DNA from: Tichowtungia sp964398915
GTDB lineage: Bacteria; Verrucomicrobiota; Kiritimatiellia; Kiritimatiellales; Tichowtungiaceae
Assembly: GCA_964398915.1 (NCBI GenBank)
Contig: CAYNOR010000038.1
Coordinates: 1 to 11,125, forward strand
Direction of reading: 5' to 3'
Length of the DNA stretch: 11,125 nt
The notes under the pieces: generated by a model
Databases searched by the model: none
The model's input: only the letters and a program-made list of their open reading frames with translations
Told to the model about the DNA's origin: nothing
In this document: positions 1 through 7,685 of the stretch, one piece after another
Layout of the letters: each line of letters opens with the position of its first letter
Position numbering within the stretch: the stretch's first letter is position 1
Position numbers and translations under genes: made by a program

Positions 1-7
1 TGCCCTT

Positions 8-140
8 AATTATTCTGCCTACATTCTCTGTTTGGTTGCGGTTCTCTGCCTCCTGCTCCCTGACCCGCGCCGGAGTATGGGAGTAGGCAAAATCATTGGG
101 GGGCAAAATCATTGGGGATGGACGGCGGAGTGTTGGAGTA
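8..140. repeat. Intergenic repeat element, copy 1 (long form)
   Basis: This 133-bp block recurs at 190-299 in the same orientation. Compared with that copy it carries 23 extra bases: about 7 bp in a CTGCCTCCTG-type stretch near position 50, and a 16-bp duplication of GGCAAAATCATTGGGG (about 87-116). A 42-nt part of it (72-113) returns as an exact reverse complement at the right end of the window. No credible coding potential is seen. It is probably a dispersed non-coding element of the host genome; its mechanism of spread is unknown. Confidence 0.9.
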
Positions 141-178
141 TGGGAGTGTGGGAGTGTGTGGGTGTGGGAGTGAGAGGG
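141..178 (+). repeat. GT-rich microsatellite with GGG runs
   Basis: The tract is built from TGTGGGAG and GTGTGGG words. It has GGG runs at 142-144, 150-152, 160-162, 166-168 and 176-178, with short spacers, so a G-quadruplex on the plus strand is possible. The same words recur around 571-580 and 653-668, and in complement at 10185-10270. Nothing shows a function. Confidence 0.75.
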
Positions 179-189
179 TGAACCCTAAA

Positions 190-299
190 AATTATTCTGC
201 CTACATTCTCTGTTTGGTTGCGGTTCCCTGCCTCCTGACCCGCGCCGGAGTATGGGAGTAGGCAAAATCATTGGGGATGGACGGCGGAGTGTTGGAGTA
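190..299. repeat. Intergenic repeat element, copy 2 (short form)
   Basis: This is a direct copy of 8-140, starting at the same AATTATTCTGCC and ending at the same GTTGGAGTA, nearly identical apart from two deletions (about 7 and 16 bp) and a T/C change in the GGTTCTCTGCC stretch. The two copies lie 182 bp apart start to start and are separated by a GT-rich tract. The short form has a single AAAATCATTGGGG unit, so the doubled unit in copy 1 looks like slippage or a local tandem duplication. Confidence 0.9.
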
Positions 300-372
300 A
301 CCGCGAAAGAACTCAAGGAACACAAAGAATCCGCTCCCATTGTTTTCTGCGTTCTCCGTTCTTTTGTGGTTA
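298..372. repeat. Small MITE-like inverted repeat
   Basis: TAACCGCGAAAGAAC (298-312) and GTTCTTTTGTGGTTA (358-372) are inverted repeats matching at 13 of 15 positions around a 45-bp core. The element begins at the last bases of repeat copy 2, so repeats abut here. No ORF is present. It could be a miniature transposon remnant or a structured intergenic palindrome; no target-site duplication is evident. Confidence 0.55.
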
Positions 373-413
373 AATAAAATGTCTGTAATATGAAATTAAT
401 CTGATAAATATTC

Positions 414-539
414 TTTCACCACTCGCTACGCTGGAGGGACAGCCGAGGAAAACCGAGAAGAGAGTCAATTCAACATGCCCTGTATTTCTCTGACCCTCTC
501 GGATGTCTTCTCTAATGAACGGAGTGAATGGGTGGTAAA
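414..539. repeat. Imperfect palindromic intergenic element
   Basis: The outer arms TTTCACCAC (414-422) and GTGGTAAA (532-539) are roughly complementary. An inner pair, CCGAGAAGAGAGTC (453-466) and GACCCTCTCGG (492-502), pairs with a 3-nt bulge. This suggests a long imperfect hairpin of about 125 bp. No gene is seen. It may be another dispersed palindromic repeat of the host, but only one copy is in the window. Confidence 0.4.
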
Positions 540-566
540 AATTCTAATCACCTTAACCCGGTATAA

Positions 567-712
567 GTGAGTGTGGGAGTCTCGAACAGCTCACACACGC
601 ACATAACCTTCGAAATTCATCATTCTCTGTTCGATATTCGATATTTAGCGAAGTGTGTGGGTGTGGGGGTATGTGAGTGCAGGAGTATTGAACAGCTCAC
701 GCACACACTCAC
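567..712. repeat. Pair of direct repeats, each with GTGAG/CTCAC ends
   Basis: A 28-nt unit at 567-594 recurs at 673-700 with 24 of 28 matches. Each starts with GTGAGTG, contains GAACAGCTCAC, and can fold as a GTGAG...CTCAC hairpin. Between them lies a tandem of TCGATAT (631-644) followed by GT-rich words (653-668). The block lies 24 bp beyond the stop codon of the minus-strand GH105/lyase-like gene and could influence its 3' end, though no classical terminator is seen. Confidence 0.65.
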
Positions 713-735
713 AAACTCTCTCCCTCCGACCTCCT

Positions 736-3198
736 CTATTCGAGGATTCCGACAATGTCGGTGTCGTAGTCGTGGTAGGTGTCGTAGCGGCCGCGCATCC
801 AGAGAATGCAATGGGTAAAATAGTTTTGGCGCGGGAGATACGGCCGGATGTTGTCTGCGCCGGCATCGAAGGTGAGTTGCTGCCAGGTCCACGTGGCACC
901 CTGGTCGGTTGTCATCCCGCGGAAGATTTGCTTTCTTCCGGTTTCTCCCGGCTTGCCGGTCGCGGGATCCACTTCGGTTGAAATGTAAACCTGATTGACG
1001 TTGTTGGGATCAATGGCGATGCCCCCGGCATAATGGTTTTCCGGAACGTAGAGATGGCGTCCGGCGTAGGCGATCTGCTGCTGAACCCACTTCTGCGAGG
1101 CGGCATCCCAGCGGGCGTAGCGGTAGCGCAGGTCGCTGCCTTCATCGCCGTCGGTGGGATTGATGAAGACCGCAACCGGATTTCCGTCCGCTCCATAGGC
1201 CAGGTCCCAGACCCAGCCGCGTCCGGCGGATTTGCCGGCATAGACAAGGGTGGCTTCGCCGGGAAGCACCGGTTTTGCTGCGATGACATCCGCCATCGAG
1301 CGGATGAGAGTTCCGTCTGTGCGGTAGAGATTACCGCTCTGATAATACATGTGGTAAACATTGTTCTCGGCCTGATTCCGGGGATGGCCGTCGGTGAAGA
1401 GAAAGTCGATCCGGTCTTTTCCGTTATCCGCATATTTGACGTAGGGCCGGTGTCCGTCCACCTGGATGAGGCGGGTGGGTGCGCTCCAGGAAGCGGCTCC
1501 ATCCTCTGAGGTGACAAAGGTTGGATTGCTGCCGATGCCGCGGAAGAAGTTGTAGATGCGGCCGCCTTCTGCGGAGAGCTGGAAGGGGTTCGAGTAGCAG
1601 GCTGGTGATGTGGCCTGATAAGCCTGTTCGGGTCCCCATCTGAAATCCACACCTGCACCGGCCTTCGCGGGCGTGGCAATGCGCCAATACCATTTATCTT
1701 CTGCGCCGTGTTTGGCATAGATCGCGAGAATCCGTCCGCCGCTGAGTTCGAGGAAGGCGGGGTTGTTGTGATCATCGAGGCTTTTCCACGAACTCAGATC
1801 CAGTTCCACCCAACTGTAGGGCGACTGGCGGAGTTTGGGTTGAAGGATGCCCACCTTGGATTTCCCGGTGATTCCGTCAAGGCTGCCGACGATGAGGTGC
1901 TTGCGGGCGACGATGGCGCGGCGGTCGTTGTACCACGTCCATCCGCCGTTCTTCTGAATGGTCACGACTTCTTGCGGAGCCTTGAGTTTGGTAATATCGG
2001 CGGCGGTGACGTTCATGCGGTAAAGTTCGCTGCCGGCCAGAAGAAACGCCCCGTGGGTGTAGTCCTTCGTGTTGTCCGGGCGCACCGGACCGGGCATGCC
2101 GCTGACGAGTTGAGCGTAGCCCAGACGTCCGTCGGGATTGATGCATCCGAGCAGGCCTTCCCATGCATGGAGGGCGGCAGGCAGGAAGGTTTGTTTGTCG
2201 AGGTACCCCCGGTTGATGCCGGCGAGCAGCCCGTAGGCAAAGAAGCTGGTGCCGCTGCTGTCGGGCTCGGGATACCACGAGGGGTCGTTAAGCGAGGTGC
2301 GCCACAGGCCGTCCGGCTGTTGGTAGCGGAGAATGCTTTGCGTGAGCGTGCGGAAAAGATCGAGGTATTTTTCACGCATCGGGTCATCTTTTGGCAGATG
2401 GTCGAGCACGCGGACGAGTCCGCCATAGACCCAGCCGTTGCCGCGGGCCCAGAAGACTTTTTTGCCGGCGGGTGTCTTGTTCTTGAACTGGCTTTCATCG
2501 CGGAAGACGAGCTTTTCCTCGGGGTCGAACAGAAATTCCATGGAATCCCAATAGAGCTTGTGCAGGAGTTCGCGGTATTTGGGGTCGCCGGTTGCCGAGG
2601 ACATCGCCGCCAGCACGGGCGGTGCCATGTAGAGAGAATCGCACCACCACCACAGGTTCCGCCCGATGAATGGGCGCTCGTTGTCTTTCCACATCACGTG
2701 CCCGAGTTCCTCGTGTTTGATGATGTCGCGGTTGAACATCGTTTCCAGCGCGGCTTTGGTATCGGCGATCATGGCCGCATCGCGCTTGATGGTGTGGATG
2801 TCGAGGTAGGTCTGCGCTGTGCAAAGTTGGTCGGCATTGAGATACGGCACGGGCACTTTCCATTTGGCGGCCTCGGCCCAGTCGGTGGCCTTGCGGAGAT
2901 AGTCTCCATGCTTCGTGGCGGCGTAGGCGGCCAGAACCCCAGTGTAAAACGTACCAGTTTCCCAGTTCGTGGCCAGATCCGGTTTGGACGGATTGGCGGC
3001 ATACTTGGCAATCTGGTAATCGGCCACGCGGCGCATGGTGTCAGCAACCACCTGCCGGTCGGCAAGTCCGATCTGACGCATGGTGATTTGTGCGTCGGCG
3101 CCCGACACCCAGGCGATACCGGTAAGACTGAGCAATGCGGCCCGCCGAAGCGGATGCGGCATCGTGAGACGAATTATGGGTCGTGTTTTTTGGCTCAT
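736..3198 (-). CDS. Secreted GH105-type unsaturated uronyl hydrolase fused to a PL24/PL25-like BNR propeller
   Basis: The 820-residue product starts with a signal peptide: basic residues around R19, a hydrophobic stretch at 21-33, and likely cleavage after A34-D35-A36. Residues about 40-395 resemble GH105/GH88 (alpha/alpha)6 enzymes, with WWWCDSLYMAPP (183-194; D187 is the expected catalytic Asp), FWARGNGW (249-256), DGLW (296-299) and GAFLLAGSE (383-391). These enzymes remove the delta-4,5-unsaturated uronate left by lyases. Residues about 415-820 form a BNR-type domain starting at NGGWTWYNDRRA. H477 (DDHNNPA), H498 (YAKHG), Y535 (CYSNP) and R553 (FFRG) have nearly the spacing recalled for the His/His/Tyr/Arg set of PL24/PL25 ulvan lyases. 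The ATG at 3198 is preferred: it gives a full signal peptide and has a weak GGGAA upstream, whereas the inner ATG at 3162 has no ribosome-binding site. The GH105 assignment is strong; lyase activity and ulvan as substrate are inferred. Confidence 0.88.
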   Translation of the reverse strand: MSQKTRPIIRLTMPHPLRRAALLSLTGIAWVSGADAQITMRQIGLADRQVVADTMRRVADYQIAKYAANPSKPDLATNWETGTFYTGVLAAYAATKHGDYLRKATDWAEAAKWKVPVPYLNADQLCTAQTYLDIHTIKRDAAMIADTKAALETMFNRDIIKHEELGHVMWKDNERPFIGRNLWWWCDSLYMAPPVLAAMSSATGDPKYRELLHKLYWDSMEFLFDPEEKLVFRDESQFKNKTPAGKKVFWARGNGWVYGGLVRVLDHLPKDDPMREKYLDLFRTLTQSILRYQQPDGLWRTSLNDPSWYPEPDSSGTSFFAYGLLAGINRGYLDKQTFLPAALHAWEGLLGCINPDGRLGYAQLVSGMPGPVRPDNTKDYTHGAFLLAGSELYRMNVTAADITKLKAPQEVVTIQKNGGWTWYNDRRAIVARKHLIVGSLDGITGKSKVGILQPKLRQSPYSWVELDLSSWKSLDDHNNPAFLELSGGRILAIYAKHGAEDKWYWRIATPAKAGAGVDFRWGPEQAYQATSPACYSNPFQLSAEGGRIYNFFRGIGSNPTFVTSEDGAASWSAPTRLIQVDGHRPYVKYADNGKDRIDFLFTDGHPRNQAENNVYHMYYQSGNLYRTDGTLIRSMADVIAAKPVLPGEATLVYAGKSAGRGWVWDLAYGADGNPVAVFINPTDGDEGSDLRYRYARWDAASQKWVQQQIAYAGRHLYVPENHYAGGIAIDPNNVNQVYISTEVDPATGKPGETGRKQIFRGMTTDQGATWTWQQLTFDAGADNIRPYLPRQNYFTHCILWMRGRYDTYHDYDTDIVGILE

Positions 3199-3255
3199 GT
3201 TGGGTTCCCGTGTTTATTTTTTTTGGTGTTTATTTGGACTTTTTCTTCAACCGTC

Positions 3256-3275
3256 GGCCTCTTTCGGGAGAGGTC
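3256..3275. other. Hairpin in the divergent intergenic region
   Basis: GGCCTCT (3256-3262) and AGAGGTC (3269-3275) pair at 6 of 7 positions around a 6-nt loop. It would lie in the 5' untranslated region of the minus-strand GH105/lyase-like gene if that gene's promoter is further upstream. It could be an mRNA-leader structure, a weak terminator or chance. Confidence 0.3.
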
Positions 3276-3372
3276 TTTCCCTGAATTCATCGGCGGGTTA
3301 TATCTATGAATTATAGAAATTACAATACTGAACCAACAGGGGCGTGCGGTGTTTTTTTCGTATCAAAATGTG

Positions 3373-3404
3373 TTGATCAAAATTTTAAATCGAAAAAATA
3401 TATA
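3373..3404 (+). promoter_or_regulatory. Candidate promoter of the 1019-residue enzyme gene
   Basis: TTGATC (3373-3378) could be a -35 box and AATATA/TATATA (3397-3404) a -10 box, with 18-20 bp between them in a strongly AT-rich stretch. It lies about 45 bp before the ATG and directly upstream of the palindrome at 3414-3430. The boxes fit the consensus only moderately. Confidence 0.35.
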
Positions 3405-3413
3405 TCCGATGTT

Positions 3414-3430
3414 ACGATCAGTCTGATCGT
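3414..3430. promoter_or_regulatory. Perfect 8+1+8 palindrome, candidate LacI-family operator
   Basis: ACGATCAGTCTGATCGT is a perfect inverted repeat with a single central T. It ends 18 bp before the ATG at 3449 and follows a possible -10 box, so a bound protein would cover the transcription start. In the divergent region it could also affect the GH105/lyase-like gene, but that ATG is 216 bp away. The LacI protein encoded at 6574-7668 is the natural candidate ligand. Classical LacI operators have a central CG, which this lacks, so another regulator is possible. No T-tract follows, which argues against a terminator. Confidence 0.5.
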
Positions 3431-3448
3431 TATAAATCAGGGGGTGTT

Positions 3449-6400
3449 ATGCGTTTATTTGCAGCGGGATTGTTTTTTTTAGGATGTATGTCGGTCGGAG
3501 CTGAATCATCCTACCGGTTTGATTTCGGACCTGTTGAGGGAGCGTTCGCTTCAGGATGGGTTCGTGTCTGTCAGCAGAGTTATAATCCGCAACTGGGCTG
3601 GGGGTGGGAATCTGCCCCGGATATGGCGCGCCGCCGTAACGCAGACTCTGATTTGATGAAGGACACGCTGGTGGCTGTTTCTTCAAAAAGTCTTCCGGCA
3701 CAATTCCGGGTTGATCTTCCGGCAGGGCGTTACCGGCTACGAGCCACAGTGTATGATCCCCGCTATAACTTCAGTGCTCATCTGATCGTAAATGAAGAGG
3801 CTTCCCCGTGGGTGTTTAAGACGATGCCGGCCAAAGGAGTTGATCCTGACCGCCGTCCGCTTGTTGTGGAGCGTGATGTGACTGTGGAAAACGGTTTGCG
3901 GATTAAAATACCGCCCGCCGGAAGTCTATCGGTTGCCTGCTCCATCCTTAATGGTCTGGAGATTTTTCCTCTGGAGGGCGGGCAGGAACTTCCTGCGGTT
4001 TCTCCGGCTCCGGAAATCAGCAGCCCGTCACCCGTTGATCAGACCTCCATTCTTCCTCCGGCTGCAATGAAAGAATTTCCGGAACAGACGGATCACCCGG
4101 ACGCTTCGATTATAGCAAGGTTTCTCGCACAGCAGAAAGACAGCGTCATTCAGCCGACCGGGCTGAATAAGCAGGAATATTTGCGGATCATCAATGGGCA
4201 GGTATTAGGACTGATGAAGTACCAGAATGCCGCCGGCGACATTGTCGACCCGTGGTATGAAGGGGATAGCGTTTTTGGCAAAACCGGCGAGCCCGGAAAC
4301 CGGCGTTACCGGCATTATGCAACGCCGCATTTCGCCCATGCGGCTTCGCTGCTGATTAAAAGCGGTTACAACACCGACCCGGCAGTGGTTGAAAGCGCCG
4401 CCAAGGCCATTGAAGCATCCATTGCGCGGATGCTGAAAGGACACGAGAGCGGAACCCCTACCGCATGGAACTGCGGCGATTTTTATCCGTATGCGCTGAC
4501 TCGGGCGTGGCTCAACCTCAAGGGGTGTGTTGACCCTCAACGCTATGATCGCTGGACTGAGGATTACAAGAGAGTGAACCCTGATCGGGTGTACGGCAGT
4601 CCTGTCAGCAAAGGAAACTGGGTCGTTGTTTCCCACTGCGGGGAATATCTGCGTTCAATGCAGGGGCTTACAACACCCGACCGTGCAGAGAAAATGCTTG
4701 ATTTCAAAAAGGGGGCTTTTACCGAACGAGGAACCTGGACCTTTGAAAGCTATGCCTATGACGCCTTCCCTCGTTATCATATTACCGGCATCCTCGCCGA
4801 CGGCTACCGTGGCGCATCCTTCCCGTTTTATCAGGACCGTATGTGGCGGGGGTCCTGGGTTTCCTTGCTGACACAGTCGCCCTTTGGAACGCATCCAACC
4901 GGATTCCGCAGTGCGCATCATGCCTGGAACGAAGCGCAGCTTACAGCGATTTTCGAAATTTATGCAGCGGCCTATGCCTCGGCCGGAAAACCGGCTGCGG
5001 CAGGGGCATACAAGCGGGCGGCGCGGCTGTCGCTGCAGTCGGTTGGACGCTGGGTTCGGGAGGACGGCACTCTGAATATCGTTAAAAACCGTATCTCCCC
5101 TCAGGAGCGGCATGCCTATGAGATGTATTCGTTGCACACCTGTTACAATGCACTGACGGCGCACATGCTGGCACGCGCTTATGAGGCGGCGGACGATTCA
5201 ATTGAAGAAAAACCGGCTCCGGCGGATGTCGGCGGATATGCCTATGTGCTTGACGAGGATTACAGTAAAGAGTTTTCCGGAGCCCATAATTATCATGCGG
5301 TTTTTGCGAACGCTTCCGGATCCATGATTCAGTATTCATTGGACACCGGTCTCGATTATGAGCCGGTCGGATTGCAGCGTGTACACATCCGTGGTGCCAG
5401 TCCGGTGATCGGGCCGTCGGACGGTCTGGGCACCAAATTTGGCGATCACCAGACGATCCTGGCTGTCGGTCCGGGATGGATCGGTGCCGACGGGAAGGAG
5501 CATCGGTTGGCTGCTCAGCCGGTAAAACCGCAGATCACCGTACTTGAAGAGTCGCCGCAACGGGTTCGCTTCCAGGCTGATTTTATGATCCCGCAGCTGA
5601 TGACGGCGACGGATGAGTCCGGAAAAATGGTGTTTGATGTACAAGGGTTGACCGTCGCGGAGTCGGGTTTTGATTTCAGCGGTGCGAATGCGCACATGAT
5701 AACCCGGAATGCACTTCCTCTGCTGGCCGGCGATTGGGCGGTCGGCCTGGAGTTTTATGCGAAGGCGACGACCGGGCGTCAGACACTGGTTTCCATGTTT
5801 GGCGAAGGCAAGGAGCAGCATGCGTTTCTGGTGGAGACGGATGACCGGCGCGGGATACGGGTGCTTTTCCGTAATCCGCCGGGAAAGGAGGGCGGCACAA
5901 CGTTGTACAGTGATTGCCCGGTGGAGGCCGGACGGTGGCACAATCTGGCGGTCCGTTACGAATCCGGTGTTTTGACCATTGAATTAAACGGTCGCTCAGT
6001 AGCGTCGGGCCAGACCGGCGCACCGGTTTCGGATCCGATGTATGCACTCTTCGGGAGAATCTACCGCGAGAATTCTCAGCGGGCGTTCAAGGGGCTGATT
6101 CGAAATGTACGCTTGAGTCATGGCGGAGCGTCCGGTGAGACGTATGTGATTCCAATGAAACAGCTGGACGGTGCGGCAACTCTTCATCTGCGCGAAACGG
6201 TCAGTTTGGAGAAGGGCCGGGTAACAGTTGAGGATGAGATGATCGCGGGCGATATCCGGGCGATGACGGTCAATTACCCGTTCATTGCTTCGGATGGAGA
6301 AAATACGACCGAACTGGTGTTGCAGGGTAATGCGGCTGAGATGCGTCTACTGGGGAGCGGCAGCCGGGTTGTGCTGAAAGTCCCGGCTGGTGAATTCGAG

Positions 6401-6508
6401 CATCGGGCATTGCATCTGCTGCATGAAAACGGATGGATGGATCTGCTGCGTGCGGAGGTTCCCGGACGCAAGGCCGTCTATACCATTGAGCCTGCCGCAG
6501 CCCGGTAA
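3449..6508 (+). CDS. Secreted multidomain carbohydrate-active enzyme (FDFG module, predicted alpha/alpha toroid, LamG-like insert)
   Basis: The 1019-residue product has an N-terminal export signal. Either signal peptidase I cuts near VGA18, or C13 in FLGC is lipidated; the sequence does not decide. Residues about 21-175 resemble the FDFG-type beta module (FDFG at 24-27, GWGWES 50-55) found in front of rhamnogalacturonan-active enzymes. After a Pro/Ser-rich linker (about 180-210), residues about 214-585 are helix-rich and fit an (alpha/alpha) toroid, with conserved-looking NWVVVSHCGEY (390-400) and FRSAHHAWNEAQ (486-497). N390, H396, Y400 and H489/H490 are possible active-site residues, but this is a guess. 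A beta-sandwich (about 595-1015) appears interrupted by a LamG/concanavalin-like domain at about 741-892 (WHNLAVRYESG, LTIELNG). The architecture suits a polysaccharide lyase such as PL26, PL38 or PL40, but I could not assign a family. AGGGGG lies 4 bp before the ATG. Confidence 0.8.
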   Translation: MRLFAAGLFFLGCMSVGAESSYRFDFGPVEGAFASGWVRVCQQSYNPQLGWGWESAPDMARRRNADSDLMKDTLVAVSSKSLPAQFRVDLPAGRYRLRATVYDPRYNFSAHLIVNEEASPWVFKTMPAKGVDPDRRPLVVERDVTVENGLRIKIPPAGSLSVACSILNGLEIFPLEGGQELPAVSPAPEISSPSPVDQTSILPPAAMKEFPEQTDHPDASIIARFLAQQKDSVIQPTGLNKQEYLRIINGQVLGLMKYQNAAGDIVDPWYEGDSVFGKTGEPGNRRYRHYATPHFAHAASLLIKSGYNTDPAVVESAAKAIEASIARMLKGHESGTPTAWNCGDFYPYALTRAWLNLKGCVDPQRYDRWTEDYKRVNPDRVYGSPVSKGNWVVVSHCGEYLRSMQGLTTPDRAEKMLDFKKGAFTERGTWTFESYAYDAFPRYHITGILADGYRGASFPFYQDRMWRGSWVSLLTQSPFGTHPTGFRSAHHAWNEAQLTAIFEIYAAAYASAGKPAAAGAYKRAARLSLQSVGRWVREDGTLNIVKNRISPQERHAYEMYSLHTCYNALTAHMLARAYEAADDSIEEKPAPADVGGYAYVLDEDYSKEFSGAHNYHAVFANASGSMIQYSLDTGLDYEPVGLQRVHIRGASPVIGPSDGLGTKFGDHQTILAVGPGWIGADGKEHRLAAQPVKPQITVLEESPQRVRFQADFMIPQLMTATDESGKMVFDVQGLTVAESGFDFSGANAHMITRNALPLLAGDWAVGLEFYAKATTGRQTLVSMFGEGKEQHAFLVETDDRRGIRVLFRNPPGKEGGTTLYSDCPVEAGRWHNLAVRYESGVLTIELNGRSVASGQTGAPVSDPMYALFGRIYRENSQRAFKGLIRNVRLSHGGASGETYVIPMKQLDGAATLHLRETVSLEKGRVTVEDEMIAGDIRAMTVNYPFIASDGENTTELVLQGNAAEMRLLGSGSRVVLKVPAGEFEHRALHLLHENGWMDLLRAEVPGRKAVYTIEPAAAR

Positions 6509-6573
6509 CAGACAGGAGGCAGGAGTCAGGGGGACCTCTGACCTCTGTTCTCCGTCCTCCGCCCGCCCGTCGT
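6509..6573. repeat. Repeat-derived linker between convergent genes, with hairpin
   Basis: The 65 bp between the two stop codons consist of GACAGGAGGCAGGAG words followed by CCTCTGACCTCTG words, the same families seen at 10113-10177 and 11054-11074. GTCAGGG (6525-6531) pairs with CCTCTGAC (about 6536-6542), including one G-T wobble, to give a short GC-rich hairpin. No T-run follows, so it is not a standard intrinsic terminator, but it is the only structured element available to end transcription here. Confidence 0.5.
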
Positions 6574-7668
6574 TCAAAACGGCCGCTGAACGGTCGAGCC
6601 CCGAATGACAACTTCCGTGTCAATTTCGTGAAAGACCGGTTCGTAGGGGATTTCTTTTTTAAGGATTTTCAGCAGCAGATCAATGGCTGCATAGGCCTGT
6701 TTTTGAACCGGACGGCGTACAGAAGAGAGCTGTGGAGATGTGTGCGTTGCGACGGAACTGTCGTCAAAGCCAATAATGGCAATGTCCCCCGGCACCCTTT
6801 TGCCCATGGCTTGAAGTGTTTGAATACAGAATGCCGCCAGCCCGTCTGAGGGGCAGAAGATGGCGTCAATTTCATTCAGGTAGCGCAACTCATTCATAAA
6901 TTCATCAACGGCTTCGGGAAGGGCGCGGACCGTGCGAATAAATTCGGTGGGGGCGGCCAGTCCGTTTTCTTCGAGGGCATCTTTGTATCCGAGCATCCGG
7001 TCCTGAATACAGCAAAGGTGCTGAAGCTTTTCCGGAATCAGCATCAGAATGTTTTTGCGTCCGGTTTGAATCAGATGTTCAACCGCCTGCCGTCCGGCTT
7101 TACGGTTGTCGATGTCAACACAAGGAACTCTCGCTTCTGCGTCCGGTGTTCGCCCCAGCAGAATGATCGGGAATGCCGGGGAGGCAACCTCCAGAAACTC
7201 GGTATGATTTTTCGAGGGCGTCAGATAAATCATGCCGTCAAGCAGGTCGCTTTTAAAATCGGCGGCCCGCAGCGGGTTGGCCGGATCTTCAACCCGGTCG
7301 TGAATTACGAGGTCGTAGTTCTCAAATCCGGGGTGGGACAGGATGGTATTGGTGAATTGTCCCATGGCCTGATTTTCATAATCGATCTGGTCAGGGGGAA
7401 GATTTTTGAAATCAATGTGAACGAAAGAGATGCCAATGAGATTGGTTCGCTGACTGCGCACCGCGCGCGCCAGCCGGTTGGGGCGGTAGCCGAGCTGTTG
7501 AGCGGCGTTTTTGACCTTTTGGATCGTTCCTTCTGAAACAGGAAATTCATTCAGCTTGTCGTTCAGTACCCGCGAGACGGTCGCTTTGCTGATGTTACAG
7601 TAACGGGCAATGTCTCCGAGGGTTACCCGGTCACCGGGGCCTTTTCTTTTTTTACTCAGCGGGGTCAT
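6574..7668 (-). CDS. LacI-family transcriptional regulator
   Basis: The 364-residue product has normal LacI/GalR length and architecture. From the ATG, the helix-turn-helix is at about 16-37 (VTLGDIARYCNISKATVSRV) and the hinge at about 61-73 (YRPNRLARAVRSQ). The periplasmic-binding-protein-like sensor follows, with the typical IGFDDSSVATHTSPQLSSVR late in the chain. Such proteins usually repress sugar genes and release DNA on binding a sugar ligand. A GTG directly before the ATG is a possible start, but AGGA (7677-7680) is 8 bp from the ATG and only 5 from the GTG, so ATG is preferred. The gene is divergent from GH78 and convergent with the 1019-residue enzyme, which supports local control of the locus. 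The ligand is unknown; an unsaturated oligouronide or rhamnose-containing sugar would fit. Confidence 0.95.
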   Translation of the reverse strand: MTPLSKKRKGPGDRVTLGDIARYCNISKATVSRVLNDKLNEFPVSEGTIQKVKNAAQQLGYRPNRLARAVRSQRTNLIGISFVHIDFKNLPPDQIDYENQAMGQFTNTILSHPGFENYDLVIHDRVEDPANPLRAADFKSDLLDGMIYLTPSKNHTEFLEVASPAFPIILLGRTPDAEARVPCVDIDNRKAGRQAVEHLIQTGRKNILMLIPEKLQHLCCIQDRMLGYKDALEENGLAAPTEFIRTVRALPEAVDEFMNELRYLNEIDAIFCPSDGLAAFCIQTLQAMGKRVPGDIAIIGFDDSSVATHTSPQLSSVRRPVQKQAYAAIDLLLKILKKEIPYEPVFHEIDTEVVIRGSTVQRPF

Positions 7669-7685
7669 CACGTTGTTCCTTTTGA

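Noticed and set aside
8..299. CRISPR-like array
   Set aside because: There are only two long copies with unequal lengths, no regular short repeat-spacer pattern and no cas gene.
567..981. Overlapping ORFs of 83-108 residues on both strands at the left flank
   Set aside because: They consist of translated GT-rich repeats and antisense of the GH105/lyase-like gene's 3' end, with no ribosome-binding site or domain.
1708..3309. 533-residue plus-strand ORF opposite the GH105/lyase-like gene
   Set aside because: It is antisense to a strongly supported enzyme gene, has no recognisable domain, and is explained by the GC-rich third positions of the real gene.
4205..6187. Several minus-strand ORFs of 60-201 residues within the 1019-residue enzyme gene
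   Set aside because: They are antisense shadows without domains or start signals, inside a continuous coding frame with clear domain structure.
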